A program made the position numbers and the translations under genes. From NCBI RefSeq assembly GCF_003731635.1, contig NZ_RCUA01000086.1, forward strand, positions 1 to 64,000: a stretch of DNA of 64,000 nucleotides. The letters are read 5' to 3'. Positions 1 through 7,434 of the stretch are shown here, one piece after another (position 1 is the stretch's first letter; each line of letters opens with the position of its first letter). The notes under the pieces are model-generated. The model was given only the letters and a program-made list of their open reading frames with translations, ran no database searches and was not told the DNA's origin. This DNA comes from Marisediminitalea oceani. GTDB lineage: Bacteria > Pseudomonadota > Gammaproteobacteria > Enterobacterales > Alteromonadaceae.

Positions 1-58
1 GGGGACTATTTTACGGAGTGATTCTGTCTGGGGAAGACGGTCTAAATTGATCGCTTAC
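1..58 (-). mobile_element. Probable end of an IS66-family insertion sequence (partial)
   Basis: Read on the minus strand, the nuclease gene at 59-478 is normal up to its VQCK motif and then runs straight into GTAAGCG. The frame stops 15 codons further on. GTAAGCG is, from memory, the usual start of IS66-family terminal inverted repeats. Positions 1-58 would then be the outermost bases of such an element, with its body to the left of the window. The transposase, the other inverted repeat and the 8-bp target duplication lie outside the window, so the family call is an inference. The break in the nuclease family's conserved core is seen directly. Confidence 0.5.
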
Positions 59-478
59 TTTGCATTGCACCAAGGTAAGCTGGCCGTCCTTTCGAAGCTC
101 TAAATCAATACCGCCATCGGCACCATAACCGCCTTCTGTTACTCGGTATCCCTGCCTGCGATAGGCTTCGGCAACCAATTCTTCAAAGTTACGCCAGTGC
201 AAATCACGCACGGTTTGGATATTACGCTGGGTATCTAGTTGTATTGCCTTACGACGAGTATTCAAAAACGCAAAGGGGGCAGCAAGTAATATCAGGCCAG
301 CAATATAAGGTGCGGGAATGACGAAGGCTTTAAACACCATGGCGGCAATTTGGTTATCGGTTTGAATAGATGGCAACACATGCGCCATCATCACATAGGC
401 CGTGGCGGATACGAGTACTGATACCCACCAGGGTAACTCTACCAGTAGATCAATAAAGGTGGTTTTGTTTCTTGGCAT
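59..478 (-). pseudogene. Membrane-anchored Mrr-type restriction endonuclease, truncated
   Basis: About 140 codons remain. There are two hydrophobic segments near residues 16-36 and 52-70, a short cytoplasmic linker, then the start of an Mrr_cat (PD-(D/E)xK) domain: NFEELVAEAYRRQGY, GADGGIDLEL and VQCK. The family normally continues for roughly 60-80 more residues after the QxK motif. Here the sequence switches to unrelated codons at position 58 and soon stops, consistent with an insertion element. Such two-helix Mrr_cat proteins are thought to be membrane-tethered DNA nucleases; the substrate is unknown. The catalytic Asp and Lys are present, but the domain is incomplete, so it is probably inactive. 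It sits next to the ABC-3C operon in the same AT-rich accessory stretch. Confidence 0.7.
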
Positions 479-836
479 TCACAAACATCCTTGTGTTAAC
501 TACCTAAAGTGTACTCTCTTGCTATAAAGAATAGGGTATATATCTCTATCGTGTAGTATTAAGCTAAAGCATCCCACTGCAACAACGAAAAATAAAGCGT
601 GTGTCACTATGCAAGGAGGTGATAAATGGACGTGTATGTTGGCTTTTATGCCGCTAGCGCATAAACCTGCTAAAAGGCCTGAGTAACATAGCGACACATA
701 AAGTTGAGGTGAAATTCGCTTTTGCTCAGCGGATCAAAGACATAATTTATTTGCAATAAACTAAAGTAAATTTGATTAATAGTGGATCATCCACTGACCC
801 AATTCTCCAAGTGAATAATAGTCAAAGTGTAAAACA
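479..836. other. AT-rich intergenic stretch with no convincing gene
   Basis: This 358-base gap separates the truncated nuclease from the ABC-3C ATPase stop codon. A 65-codon minus-strand frame (500-697, GTG start, no Shine-Dalgarno) contains one hydrophobic stretch but resembles no family I know. An imperfect inverted repeat (ggctttta at about 640-650 against taaaaggcc at about 671-679) could form a hairpin. No clear terminator for the ATPase gene was found. Confidence 0.4.
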
Positions 837-2822
837 CTACATTAAATCTGCATCGTCAATGAAGCCGACTGGTAGTCCATTTACCCTTTCAGAGCTAAAG
901 TGAGCAATTATAAATCCAGATAGTTTGTCGACTATATGATCCGGAACATCATTGTCTACTAAGATGAACTGGCAAGTTTTATTTTGGTTTTCATACATTT
1001 CACTTAGTTTAATTATGTATTCGAACATATTTTGATATTTGTTAGGGTCAGATACTGCCTCCATACTGTCAGCAGCAGTGTCCGTTGAGTCTGGAGCATA
1101 TTTTTGATCTTTTGTTTTCCCTAAATATTTTCCAACAGTATCTATCATAAGGAATGATGGGAAATTCATTGTACGATTCAGTGCTTCTTGCATTAACGAG
1201 CAAAGATATCCCACTCCAACAATTGTTCTTAAGCCACCGGATGTGATTCTTGCATAGTCAATATCTCTAACCTGTGGGAGAAATGTTTGTTCGTTAAACT
1301 TTATACCTGTTGGTGACTTTATTTTTACTGCTATCAGGTAGTCCCTGAGATTATCAGCTAGATCGCTCAAAACATTGCTCAATGAGGGGGTATTCTTACT
1401 TAACTCGGCTAGTTGTTCTTGTAATTGAGTGATTTTAGTTTCTAGCGAGTTGATAGATTTATTAAGAGTGCTGTGTTGGTTTCGTACTTTTAGTTTAGAA
1501 ACAATATCTTTACGTTTTTGTTGTAATTCTCCTAGTTTACTCACATACATGTCCCTTTCAGCTAGGTATGGAGATGAAAGCTCTTTTGTATTCATTTCTT
1601 GTAGATGTATTGCATTTGTTTCTGCCAACTCCAGCTCAGCAAGCTTTACTTTATTTAATTCCCAAAGTCTCTTTGTTTCATGCGCAATACTTTCTGTTTC
1701 TCGTGCTCTTCTTTTAAGAGCATTTATCTCATGAGATATTTTTTCTTCATTCGCTACATCAAATCTCTCTCTGGCTATCTCAACGTTTAGCGTGTTGTCG
1801 CATACCGGACAGATTTCTATTTGTTGATTGACTTCGCCTATACCGTTCATCGCCGAAAGGGTAGCCATAAACTTGTTTATATCATTTAGATAATCGTTCT
1901 TTAACCTAGTAAACCTTTCTATCTTTGTTTCTTGTTCTCGCATTAACAGGGTTAGTGCTCTTTTTTCTAAAGATATTTTGTTCAATTCTGAACGAATGGT
2001 GTTATATACCTCGGTGTCGGCGATTTGCCTCTGGTTTAATTCTAAAATTTGCATGTTCAGATTTTCTATATCTGAATCAATATTTTCTATTTCTGCATCC
2101 AGAGATACCATTGAAGCAAACTCAGACTCCCTCAAAAAATCTGACACAGTTGAATATGTATCAACTAGTTTATTTTTTTGTTTGGTTTTCTCAGAAATTT
2201 GGTTTTGAATTTCGCTAATGTGGCTATCCAAAGCGTTAAAAATGTACTTAAAAACTTCTTTGTTTTTTGTTGCTACAGCCCAGTTTTCTGGATTGAAAAA
2301 TCTTTTATCGCCAAGATTGTCTTGGTCAACGTAACAATATTTAAACAAGTCTCTGAAACTTAGCCTTGCTAACTTCGAGTCGTCCTTCGAGGGGGATTCT
2401 TTGAGTTTGATGTTTGGTAAATTTAACGCATCAAGAAGAAAATCTGAAAAGTAGCCTGAATCATCGCTACCAGATGGTTTCTGAAAATTAGGTAGATACT
2501 TACGGCAGCTATACTGCTCAACTTTATCAAATGGACATGTATAAACCTCTATAAGAGCATTCGGGTTGAATAAATCTCTTTTTATTGTATACCTGTCTTC
2601 ATTTAAGGTTACATCGAGTGCCGCATATCTTGCTGCGGCGTCAATCTCCGGATATAAATTAAAATTTTTCGCTCCTAGAAGGTAGTCAATAAGATTTACT
2701 ATAGTCGACTTACCAGTATTAGAGTCACCGTAGATTATATTTACACCGGGGTTGAAATTGACCGTGTAATTTTTCCTTCGTCCAACAACGATTAATTGAT
2801 TAACTAAAATGCTACTTTCCAT
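837..2822 (-). CDS. ABC-3C system ATPase, SMC/Rad50-like (DUF3732-type)
   Basis: A 661-residue ATPase. The Walker A motif GDSNTGKST is at residues 32-40, followed by a long coiled-coil middle (about 200-480) broken by a CPVC zinc-hook motif at 338-341, as in Rad50. The C-terminal half head has a degenerate signature (SGG at 528-530) and a Walker B strand FLMID at 557-561 where the usual catalytic Glu after the Asp is replaced by Thr. It is the last gene of a three-gene operon and overlaps the middle-component stop by 11 bases. In ABC-3C systems such ATPases are proposed to sense invading nucleic acid and gate an effector. The DUF3732 assignment is from motif layout and memory of the family. 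The coding sequence is much more AT-rich than the mutY side of the window. Confidence 0.8.
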   Translation of the reverse strand: MESSILVNQLIVVGRRKNYTVNFNPGVNIIYGDSNTGKSTIVNLIDYLLGAKNFNLYPEIDAAARYAALDVTLNEDRYTIKRDLFNPNALIEVYTCPFDKVEQYSCRKYLPNFQKPSGSDDSGYFSDFLLDALNLPNIKLKESPSKDDSKLARLSFRDLFKYCYVDQDNLGDKRFFNPENWAVATKNKEVFKYIFNALDSHISEIQNQISEKTKQKNKLVDTYSTVSDFLRESEFASMVSLDAEIENIDSDIENLNMQILELNQRQIADTEVYNTIRSELNKISLEKRALTLLMREQETKIERFTRLKNDYLNDINKFMATLSAMNGIGEVNQQIEICPVCDNTLNVEIARERFDVANEEKISHEINALKRRARETESIAHETKRLWELNKVKLAELELAETNAIHLQEMNTKELSSPYLAERDMYVSKLGELQQKRKDIVSKLKVRNQHSTLNKSINSLETKITQLQEQLAELSKNTPSLSNVLSDLADNLRDYLIAVKIKSPTGIKFNEQTFLPQVRDIDYARITSGGLRTIVGVGYLCSLMQEALNRTMNFPSFLMIDTVGKYLGKTKDQKYAPDSTDTAADSMEAVSDPNKYQNMFEYIIKLSEMYENQNKTCQFILVDNDVPDHIVDKLSGFIIAHFSSERVNGLPVGFIDDADLM

Positions 2823-3330
2823 CAGAAATGATTTCCTTTTGCATTACTTGATTCAGAGCTTTGTTTAGAGATGAAGTACTTGAACTCAGAGTGGATTTGA
2901 GCGTGTCACATAACAGTCTTACTTCATAAAAATATTCCGTATTTAATTGATTCGCTTTCTCCAAGCCTGAATCAGATAACTTGTAGAAGAATCCATCTTT
3001 CTTTTTATAAATCACCGAGATCAAACTTTCACCAACCAATGTGGTAATTAACGCTTTGAGATTTCGCCTGTCAAAAAGTGGGTCTACATTTGACGAAATT
3101 GAAGTAACTGAATACGCGTCCTTTGGACTAATTAAAGCACTTCCTTTACCTAATACATTTAAAAATAGGTTGAGTTTGACTGGGTTCTTGACTAAATAGG
3201 TGTAGATATGTAATCGCTCATTATTAAGTTTTAGTGCCCCTCGAGAAGACTCCCCCAATGTTTGAGTGACAATAAGAACAATACCGAGGTTCAAATGAAA
3301 ATTATCGTCAGGTGAAATGAAAGGCAGCAT
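2812..3330 (-). CDS. ABC-3C system middle component
   Basis: A 172-residue protein with no catalytic motif. It is mostly helical, with a predicted winged-helix-like section around residues 85-130 (ALITTLVGESL, then a KKKDGFFYKLSDSG wing-like stretch) and a Ser/Thr-rich helical tail. Size, position between effector and ATPase, and layout match the middle-component proteins of ABC-3C systems, which are thought to bridge ATPase and effector. Its ATG overlaps the hydrolase stop as TAATG at 3328-3332, and its own stop lies inside the ATPase gene, so the three are translationally coupled. The assignment rests mainly on context; alone the sequence would be a hypothetical protein. Confidence 0.65.
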   Translation of the reverse strand: MLPFISPDDNFHLNLGIVLIVTQTLGESSRGALKLNNERLHIYTYLVKNPVKLNLFLNVLGKGSALISPKDAYSVTSISSNVDPLFDRRNLKALITTLVGESLISVIYKKKDGFFYKLSDSGLEKANQLNTEYFYEVRLLCDTLKSTLSSSTSSLNKALNQVMQKEIISDGK

Positions 3331-4556
3331 TATTTGGTATCATCCTTTGCTGAAAGGTTTCTCTCTTCTGACCACCAAATATCTTTCGAAAGATCATTTG
3401 CCATTTGATGCAACATGCCTTTTTTATGATAATTTTGAATTGCCGGCAACAGGCTTTTTAATAAAATTGAGTCCTGATCTGTAATTTTACTATGAACTTC
3501 AGCGAGCAGCTTTCCAGAGCTTTTATCTTCGTGAGCTAAGTATTTGTCGTAGCTGTCTTTATAGAGCTGCCTAATATTATCAAATAGCTTTTGTAGCTCT
3601 TTTCTCTCGTGTCTCGAGCTAAACAGTTTCCTCATATATTCAGCATTAAAAAAAAGCTCTTTTGCATTTCGCTGGGTCTCATCAGCGATATCAGCAACAA
3701 TTAATTTGATTACAAAGACCTCTTTATCAAATTCTTTATCATCTGGCAGGCTTTGGAATCCTGCTTCATCTAATTTTGTACTTTTGTGTTCTTCAATAAT
3801 GAAACGTGTGACGCTTTTACATATGAGTGCTTCGGCGTTTTCGGGTTTACATATTGAATTGTGGTCGGCTTGGACACTTACAATATCTTTTTCGATTTTG
3901 TCTATGGCTATAGCACTATGTTTAGTTACATACTGGTCATAGCTGCCATAAAAATATTTAGTTGTTGGTTTGAGGTCTAAGTTAACCCAGCTTTGATTTA
4001 GCGTATTGATGAATTGGCCGACGGGGTTCAGGTTATTAATCTGTAGATTTCCACTAATGATTCCTCCTAAAACGGCCATACTTGCCCCATTGTGTGGAAC
4101 CGCGAGAGACAAGAAAAGACGAATCTTGGTAACTCCACTATCTTTTATTTCTTGGGTAATTAGATTTTTTGTAATCAACCCTCCCATACTATGGGCTATG
4201 ACATAGATGTTGTCATATCCTTCCAAGGTAAACCTTAGGTGATTATGGAGGTCATTTGATAATTCACTTATCTCAAGGTTCTTTTCTTTAGTGTGAGTTT
4301 TACTTCGGATTATGCTCTTTAGCCATCTTGCTTTTTCTTTTGCTTGCGCAAAAAGGTCCAAAAGTGTGGTGAAGTAGCTATAAGAGGCTACATCAAATTG
4401 AGACTGGATGTCTGAATTTGCTAATAGTAAATTCGGAAATTCGTTGCCATTAGCATTCGTCCACGTATCTTCAGCGTCTCCCGTGAAACCATGAACAAAC
4501 AGGATAAGGTTTTTACAATCGTCCCTGCGTTGATAAAATTTAAAATTCTGTCCCAT
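3330..4556 (-). CDS. Alpha/beta hydrolase effector with ABC-3C C-terminal domain
   Basis: A 408-residue protein. Residues 15-255 form an alpha/beta hydrolase of the lipase/PGAP1-like kind: oxyanion HGF at 22-24, nucleophile elbow AHSMGG with Ser123, likely acid Asp207 (YGSYDQ) and His232 (ADHNS). Residues about 265-408 are charged and helical, with no enzyme motif, and fit the C-terminal domain that couples effectors to ABC-3C ATPases. No signal peptide or membrane segment is seen, so it should act in the cytoplasm, perhaps on membrane lipids or another ester or thioester; the substrate is unknown. It is the first gene of the operon. The only start is an ATG almost abutting AAGGG, a poorly spaced ribosome site. 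Confidence 0.75.
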   Translation of the reverse strand: MGQNFKFYQRRDDCKNLILFVHGFTGDAEDTWTNANGNEFPNLLLANSDIQSQFDVASYSYFTTLLDLFAQAKEKARWLKSIIRSKTHTKEKNLEISELSNDLHNHLRFTLEGYDNIYVIAHSMGGLITKNLITQEIKDSGVTKIRLFLSLAVPHNGASMAVLGGIISGNLQINNLNPVGQFINTLNQSWVNLDLKPTTKYFYGSYDQYVTKHSAIAIDKIEKDIVSVQADHNSICKPENAEALICKSVTRFIIEEHKSTKLDEAGFQSLPDDKEFDKEVFVIKLIVADIADETQRNAKELFFNAEYMRKLFSSRHERKELQKLFDNIRQLYKDSYDKYLAHEDKSSGKLLAEVHSKITDQDSILLKSLLPAIQNYHKKGMLHQMANDLSKDIWWSEERNLSAKDDTK

Positions 4557-4588
4557 CCCTTAAACCACGCATATAAAGTTAGTCATCC

Positions 4589-4617
4589 TTAAGAAACAAC
4601 TGAAATAAGCATGTCAA
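4589..4617 (-). promoter_or_regulatory. Candidate sigma70 promoter of the ABC-3C operon
   Basis: The minus strand reads TTGACA (4612-4617), a 17-base spacer, then TCTTAA (4589-4594), about 33 bases before the hydrolase ATG. The -35 is a perfect match and the -10 is poor. Nothing better was found between the hydrolase and the tRNA-side terminator. Confidence 0.35.
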
Positions 4618-4746
4618 ATTACAAAAGAAGACTAAGTTATTGATAGGTAATATAATACACTTTAAATCGAAGTTGTGTAGAAAGTATGTAACGATTTGGT
4701 AACTGGTATTTTTTCAGCGCTAGCTGAGTTTGTTTTAATCAGGCAC

Positions 4747-4772
4747 AAAAAAACCGACTCAAAGGTCGGTTT
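4747..4772 (-). terminator. Rho-independent terminator after the tRNA cluster
   Basis: The minus strand shows stem AACCGAC / GTCGGTT around loop CTTTGA, followed by a run of T. It lies 27 bases after the CCA end of the tRNA-Leu remnant and marks the end of tRNA transcription before the accessory operon. Confidence 0.8.
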
Positions 4773-4798
4773 AGTTTGCTAAATCATCTTGCAAAGAA

Positions 4799-4878
4799 TG
4801 GTACCAGAGGCCGGACTTGAACCGGCACAGTATTGCTACCGGCGGATTTTGAATCCGCTGCGTCTAACCATACACAAA
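4799..4878 (-). pseudogene. tRNA-Leu(CAA) remnant lacking its 5' acceptor strand
   Basis: The minus strand carries a leucine tRNA from the D arm to encoded CCA: anticodon stem GCGGA/TCCGC with loop TTCAAAA (anticodon CAA), a class II variable arm with a GTA/TAC stem, T stem GCCGG/CCGGC, 3' acceptor strand CTCTGGT, then A and CCA (4799-4801). The 5' partner should be close to GCCAGAG or ACCAGAG. The bases actually there (TTGCGCT just before TT and GTG of the D stem) cannot pair with it. It is therefore probably non-functional, a relic of recombination rather than a working gene. The 5' limit given is approximate. Confidence 0.7.
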
Positions 4879-4891
4879 GCGCAAATATAAC

Positions 4892-4922
4892 AAAAAAGCC
4901 CCGACCATTTCTGATCAGGGCT
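4892..4922 (-). terminator. Rho-independent terminator after tRNA-Phe
   Basis: The minus strand shows GCCCTGA and TCGGGGC pairing over 7 bases (one G-T) around a 10-base loop, followed by six T. It lies 10 bases after the tRNA-Phe CCA and so separates it from the tRNA-Leu remnant. Confidence 0.75.
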
Positions 4923-4932
4923 TCTGTATGAA

Positions 4933-5008
4933 TGGTGCCTCGACCCGGGATCGAACCAGGGACACGCGGATTTTCAATCCGCTGCTCTACCAACTGAGCT
5001 ATCGAGGC
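4933..5008 (-). tRNA. tRNA-Phe (GAA)
   Basis: A complete 76-base cloverleaf. Acceptor GCCTCGA pairs with TCGAGGC, the D arm is GCTC/GAGC, the anticodon stem is GCGGA/TCCGC with loop TTGAAAA (anticodon GAA), the T arm has loop TTCGATC, and CCA is encoded at 4933-4935. All stems pair. A truncated copy of its first 38 bases sits about 130 bases upstream. Confidence 0.95.
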
Positions 5009-5138
5009 ACATAAACTGTGCAGTGTAAGCTTTAATTTTTCTTTGCAAAACTTTGCAAGCCAAATCGAAGTGCTTACTAACTTTATATCTCTTATCCTAA
5101 CAGCTTAGTCCGGTTAGGCTGACTGAAAAAGCTTTCAC

Positions 5139-5176
5139 TTTTCAATCCGCTGCTCTACCAACTGAGCTATCGAGGC
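5139..5176 (-). pseudogene. 5' half copy of tRNA-Phe
   Basis: These 38 bases are identical to the first 38 of the tRNA-Phe at 4933-5008, from the acceptor 5' strand to the anticodon loop, and then diverge at once. No 3' half follows. It is the first element downstream of a strong stable-RNA type promoter, where an intact tRNA would be expected. It could be what is left of a tandem tRNA-Phe pair after deletion, or a recombination scar at the anticodon loop, a common integrase crossover point. Confidence 0.85.
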
Positions 5177-5222
5177 GAAACTTGTTAGCAATTCGGCTGG
5201 TGCCGTGCTGCTGTGGGTGCGT

Positions 5223-5251
5223 ATTTAACGAGTTTCGCGCTTTTAAGTCAA
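5223..5251 (-). promoter_or_regulatory. Sigma70 promoter of the tRNA-Phe region
   Basis: The minus strand has TTGACT (5246-5251), exactly 17 bases, then TTAAAT (5223-5228), followed by a GC-rich stretch typical of stable-RNA promoters. The tRNA-Phe half copy starts about 40 bases after the expected start site, and the intact tRNA-Phe a further 168 bases on. Confidence 0.7.
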
Positions 5252-5306
5252 CCACTTTTTTGAATATTTTAATCAACTGCGTGTTCTTTGCGCAATCTGT
5301 GCAAAA

Positions 5307-5582
5307 TCACGGCTTTTTGGGCGGAACGTAGCCTTCAATCGTTGGTTCTTTACCTTCAAACAGAAAGGCTTCCATCTGTTCTTCAAGAAACTTGCGATCG
5401 CTGGGCTCCATCATATTAAGCTTTTTTTCGTTGATCAGCATGGTTTGCTTTTTCTGCCATTCGGCCCAGGCTTCTTTCGAGATGCTATCAAAAATACGTT
5501 TACCCAGTTCGCCCGGGTAAAGCTGGAAATCCAGTCCGTCTGCTTCTTTGTCGTAGTGTGCACAATGTACCGTTCTGGGCAT
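5307..5582 (-). CDS. yggX: Probable Fe(2+)-trafficking / oxidative damage protection protein YggX
   Basis: A small cytoplasmic protein of 91 residues, the usual family length. It starts MPRTVHC with the conserved early Cys7, and carries the family blocks [17 protein letters not shown] and [15 protein letters not shown]. YggX proteins protect iron-sulphur enzymes from oxidants and are linked to iron handling. The start at 5580-5582 was chosen because GGAG lies 8 bases upstream and the family begins MPRTV; an ATG five codons earlier (5597) is possible but atypical. It follows mutY by 28 bases in the same direction, the common mutY-yggX pairing. That fits, since MutY carries a [4Fe-4S] cluster. 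Confidence 0.95.
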   Translation of the reverse strand: MPRTVHCAHYDKEADGLDFQLYPGELGKRIFDSISKEAWAEWQKKQTMLINEKKLNMMEPSDRKFLEEQMEAFLFEGKEPTIEGYVPPKKP

Positions 5583-5610
5583 TGTTATTCTCCGCATTAA
5601 TTTATTGTGA

Positions 5611-6651
5611 TTATAACTGTTTGGTTAAATCAGTGAGAAGTCTTTTTACCGGCGTAGGCACGCCCAGTTGCAATGGCTTATGTAACGACACCCAGCTGTG
5701 ACCAGCCTCGGCAATCACCGCACTTAACGACTCGCAATGTAACAGCTTGGGCTGAATATCTAAATGATAGTGGCTGAAGGTGTGCCTGAATGGGGTAAGC
5801 AACTGCGCATCGAAATCACTGCCGATGAACTGCGCAACATCCTTTGGCACGGTGTCAACGTCCTGGCTTTCGATAAAACTCCAGAGTCCGCCCCAGATGC
5901 CTGTTGCCGGACGCTGCCTGAGTAACACGCTGCCCTGGTAGAACGGGATCCACATCACGGTGCTTTTTACCGGTAGGGTCTTTTTCGGCTTTTTGCCCGG
6001 GTAATCAGTCTGATTACCCTGCGCATAGGCAATGCAGTCACTTTGCAACGGGCAGCGATCGCAGGCCGGTTTGCTCCGGGTACAAATCATCGCGCCTAAA
6101 TCCATCATCGCCTGGGTGTAATGATTTGTGCGGTTGTCCGGCGTATTCTGCGTAGCATACTGCCAGAGCTGTTCTTCTACCTGACGCTTGCCGGGCCAGC
6201 CCTCTACGGCATAATAACGAGCCAGTACACGCTTAACGTTGCCGTCGAGAATAGGGTGTGACTGACCGCAGGCGATGGATAAAATGGCACCCGCTGTAGA
6301 ACGTCCAATACCCGGCAGCGCTACTACCTCATCCAGAGTAGGCGGGAACTCACCATTATATTGTGTGGCAATCTGCTGCGCCGCTTTATGCAGGTTACGC
6401 GCTCTGGCGTAATACCCCAGGCCGGTCCACAGATGTAGCACGTCGTCCTGCGGCGCCTCGGCCAACTCTATCACGGTGGGGAAACGCGCCATAAAGCGCT
6501 CAAAATACGGGATCACCGTGGTCACCTGCGTTTGTTGCAGCATGATCTCAGACACCCATACCCGGTAAGCAGAAATGGCCTGTTGCCAGGGCAGATGCTT
6601 ACGACCATGTTCGTCAAACCAGTTTAATACCCGTGTAGAAAATGAATTCAC
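5611..6651 (-). CDS. mutY: Adenine DNA glycosylase MutY
   Basis: A base-excision repair enzyme that removes adenine paired with 8-oxoguanine. Its 346 residues match the E. coli length. The catalytic Glu35 lies in [10 protein letters not shown], the helix-hairpin-helix [11 protein letters not shown] at 112-122 precedes catalytic Asp136 (ILDGNVKR), and the [4Fe-4S] ligands are C190, C197, C200 and C206 (C-x6-C-x2-C-x5-C). The C-terminal third is the Nudix-like domain that reads 8-oxoG. The start is GTG at 6649-6651 with GGGAG about 11 bases upstream. It is divergent from the esterase gene and probably co-transcribed with yggX. Confidence 0.97.
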   Translation of the reverse strand: MNSFSTRVLNWFDEHGRKHLPWQQAISAYRVWVSEIMLQQTQVTTVIPYFERFMARFPTVIELAEAPQDDVLHLWTGLGYYARARNLHKAAQQIATQYNGEFPPTLDEVVALPGIGRSTAGAILSIACGQSHPILDGNVKRVLARYYAVEGWPGKRQVEEQLWQYATQNTPDNRTNHYTQAMMDLGAMICTRSKPACDRCPLQSDCIAYAQGNQTDYPGKKPKKTLPVKSTVMWIPFYQGSVLLRQRPATGIWGGLWSFIESQDVDTVPKDVAQFIGSDFDAQLLTPFRHTFSHYHLDIQPKLLHCESLSAVIAEAGHSWVSLHKPLQLGVPTPVKRLLTDLTKQL

Positions 6652-6706
6652 AACTTTTTACTCCCAATTACTGCGGCGCAGTGTAACAGTGATTGCACCA
6701 ATCCCG

Positions 6707-6723
6707 TAGAGCCTGATAGGCTC
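6707..6723. repeat. Short perfect inverted repeat before the esterase gene
   Basis: AGAGCC and GGCTCT flank a 5-base TGATA loop, 27 bases before the esterase start and between two divergent genes. There is no T run, so it is not an ordinary terminator. It could be an operator or a 5' leader hairpin. Confidence 0.4.
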
Positions 6724-6750
6724 TGACCAACTTTTTCCCAGGAGCGTTTC

Positions 6751-7434
6751 ATGCGATACGTTTTTTTACCCGGTACCCTATGTGATGAGCGTGTATGGCT
6801 GCCCGTCTGGAAGCAACTCAGTTTGTCTGCCCGTGCTTATGTACCGCTACAGTGGGCAAATAGTTTAGAAGAAATGTTAGCGCTCACCAGCGACCGCACC
6901 GACCCGGACGGTAAAAACCACCTGATTGGTTATTCCATGGGGGCCTATATCGCTGCCCTGTGGGCGCTTACCTATCCGGATAAAGTCGCCTCGCTAACGC
7001 TGATGGGCTACGCCCCTACCGGTTTGTCGGAACGAGAGTTAAAACGGCGTAAAACCCTACTGGAGCAGTTAAAAGGCGGCAAAGTGGATATCACGGCTAA
7101 AGCCTATCTGGCTAACATGATGCTACCAGAACACAGTGATGAGATACTGCCAATACTCACCGATATGGCCAGCGATTTAGGCACGGCGACATTACGGGCG
7201 CATGTACAAAGCACCACACCCAGAAAAGACCTCACCGCCAAGCTCGGCCAGCTCAACTGCCCGGTAAATTTAATTGCCGCCCGTCAGGACGCAGTGGCAA
7301 CATTCCCGGCTATGGAAACCGCCCACCAACAAATTAAAGGTGCCCGGCTGCTGCCGGTTGAAGACAGCGGCCATATGATGATGCTGGAACAACCGGCAAG
7401 TGTGGCGGCGCTGCTAAACAAGCTATTGGCTTAA
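6751..7434 (+). CDS. Alpha/beta hydrolase (BioH/esterase-like)
   Basis: A 227-residue single-domain alpha/beta hydrolase. It begins with the FLPGT oxyanion strand, has the nucleophile elbow GYSMGA (Ser62) and the likely acid and base Asp180 (ARQDAV) and His208 (DSGHMM). There is no signal peptide. The compact cap resembles small carboxylesterases and BioH-like proteins, but nothing fixes the substrate, and no biotin genes are nearby. An AGGAGCG ribosome site precedes the ATG. The stop overlaps the convergent Nudix gene by 12 bases. Confidence 0.8.
   Translation: MRYVFLPGTLCDERVWLPVWKQLSLSARAYVPLQWANSLEEMLALTSDRTDPDGKNHLIGYSMGAYIAALWALTYPDKVASLTLMGYAPTGLSERELKRRKTLLEQLKGGKVDITAKAYLANMMLPEHSDEILPILTDMASDLGTATLRAHVQSTTPRKDLTAKLGQLNCPVNLIAARQDAVATFPAMETAHQQIKGARLLPVEDSGHMMMLEQPASVAALLNKLLA

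Noticed and set aside
500-697. 65-codon minus-strand frame beside the broken nuclease
   Set aside because: GTG start without ribosome site, no family resemblance and a hairpin inside it; noted only in the intergenic entry.
4784-4993. Open frame of 69 codons across the tRNA region
   Set aside because: It runs through the tRNA-Phe gene, the tRNA-Leu remnant and a terminator; it is a shadow of RNA genes.
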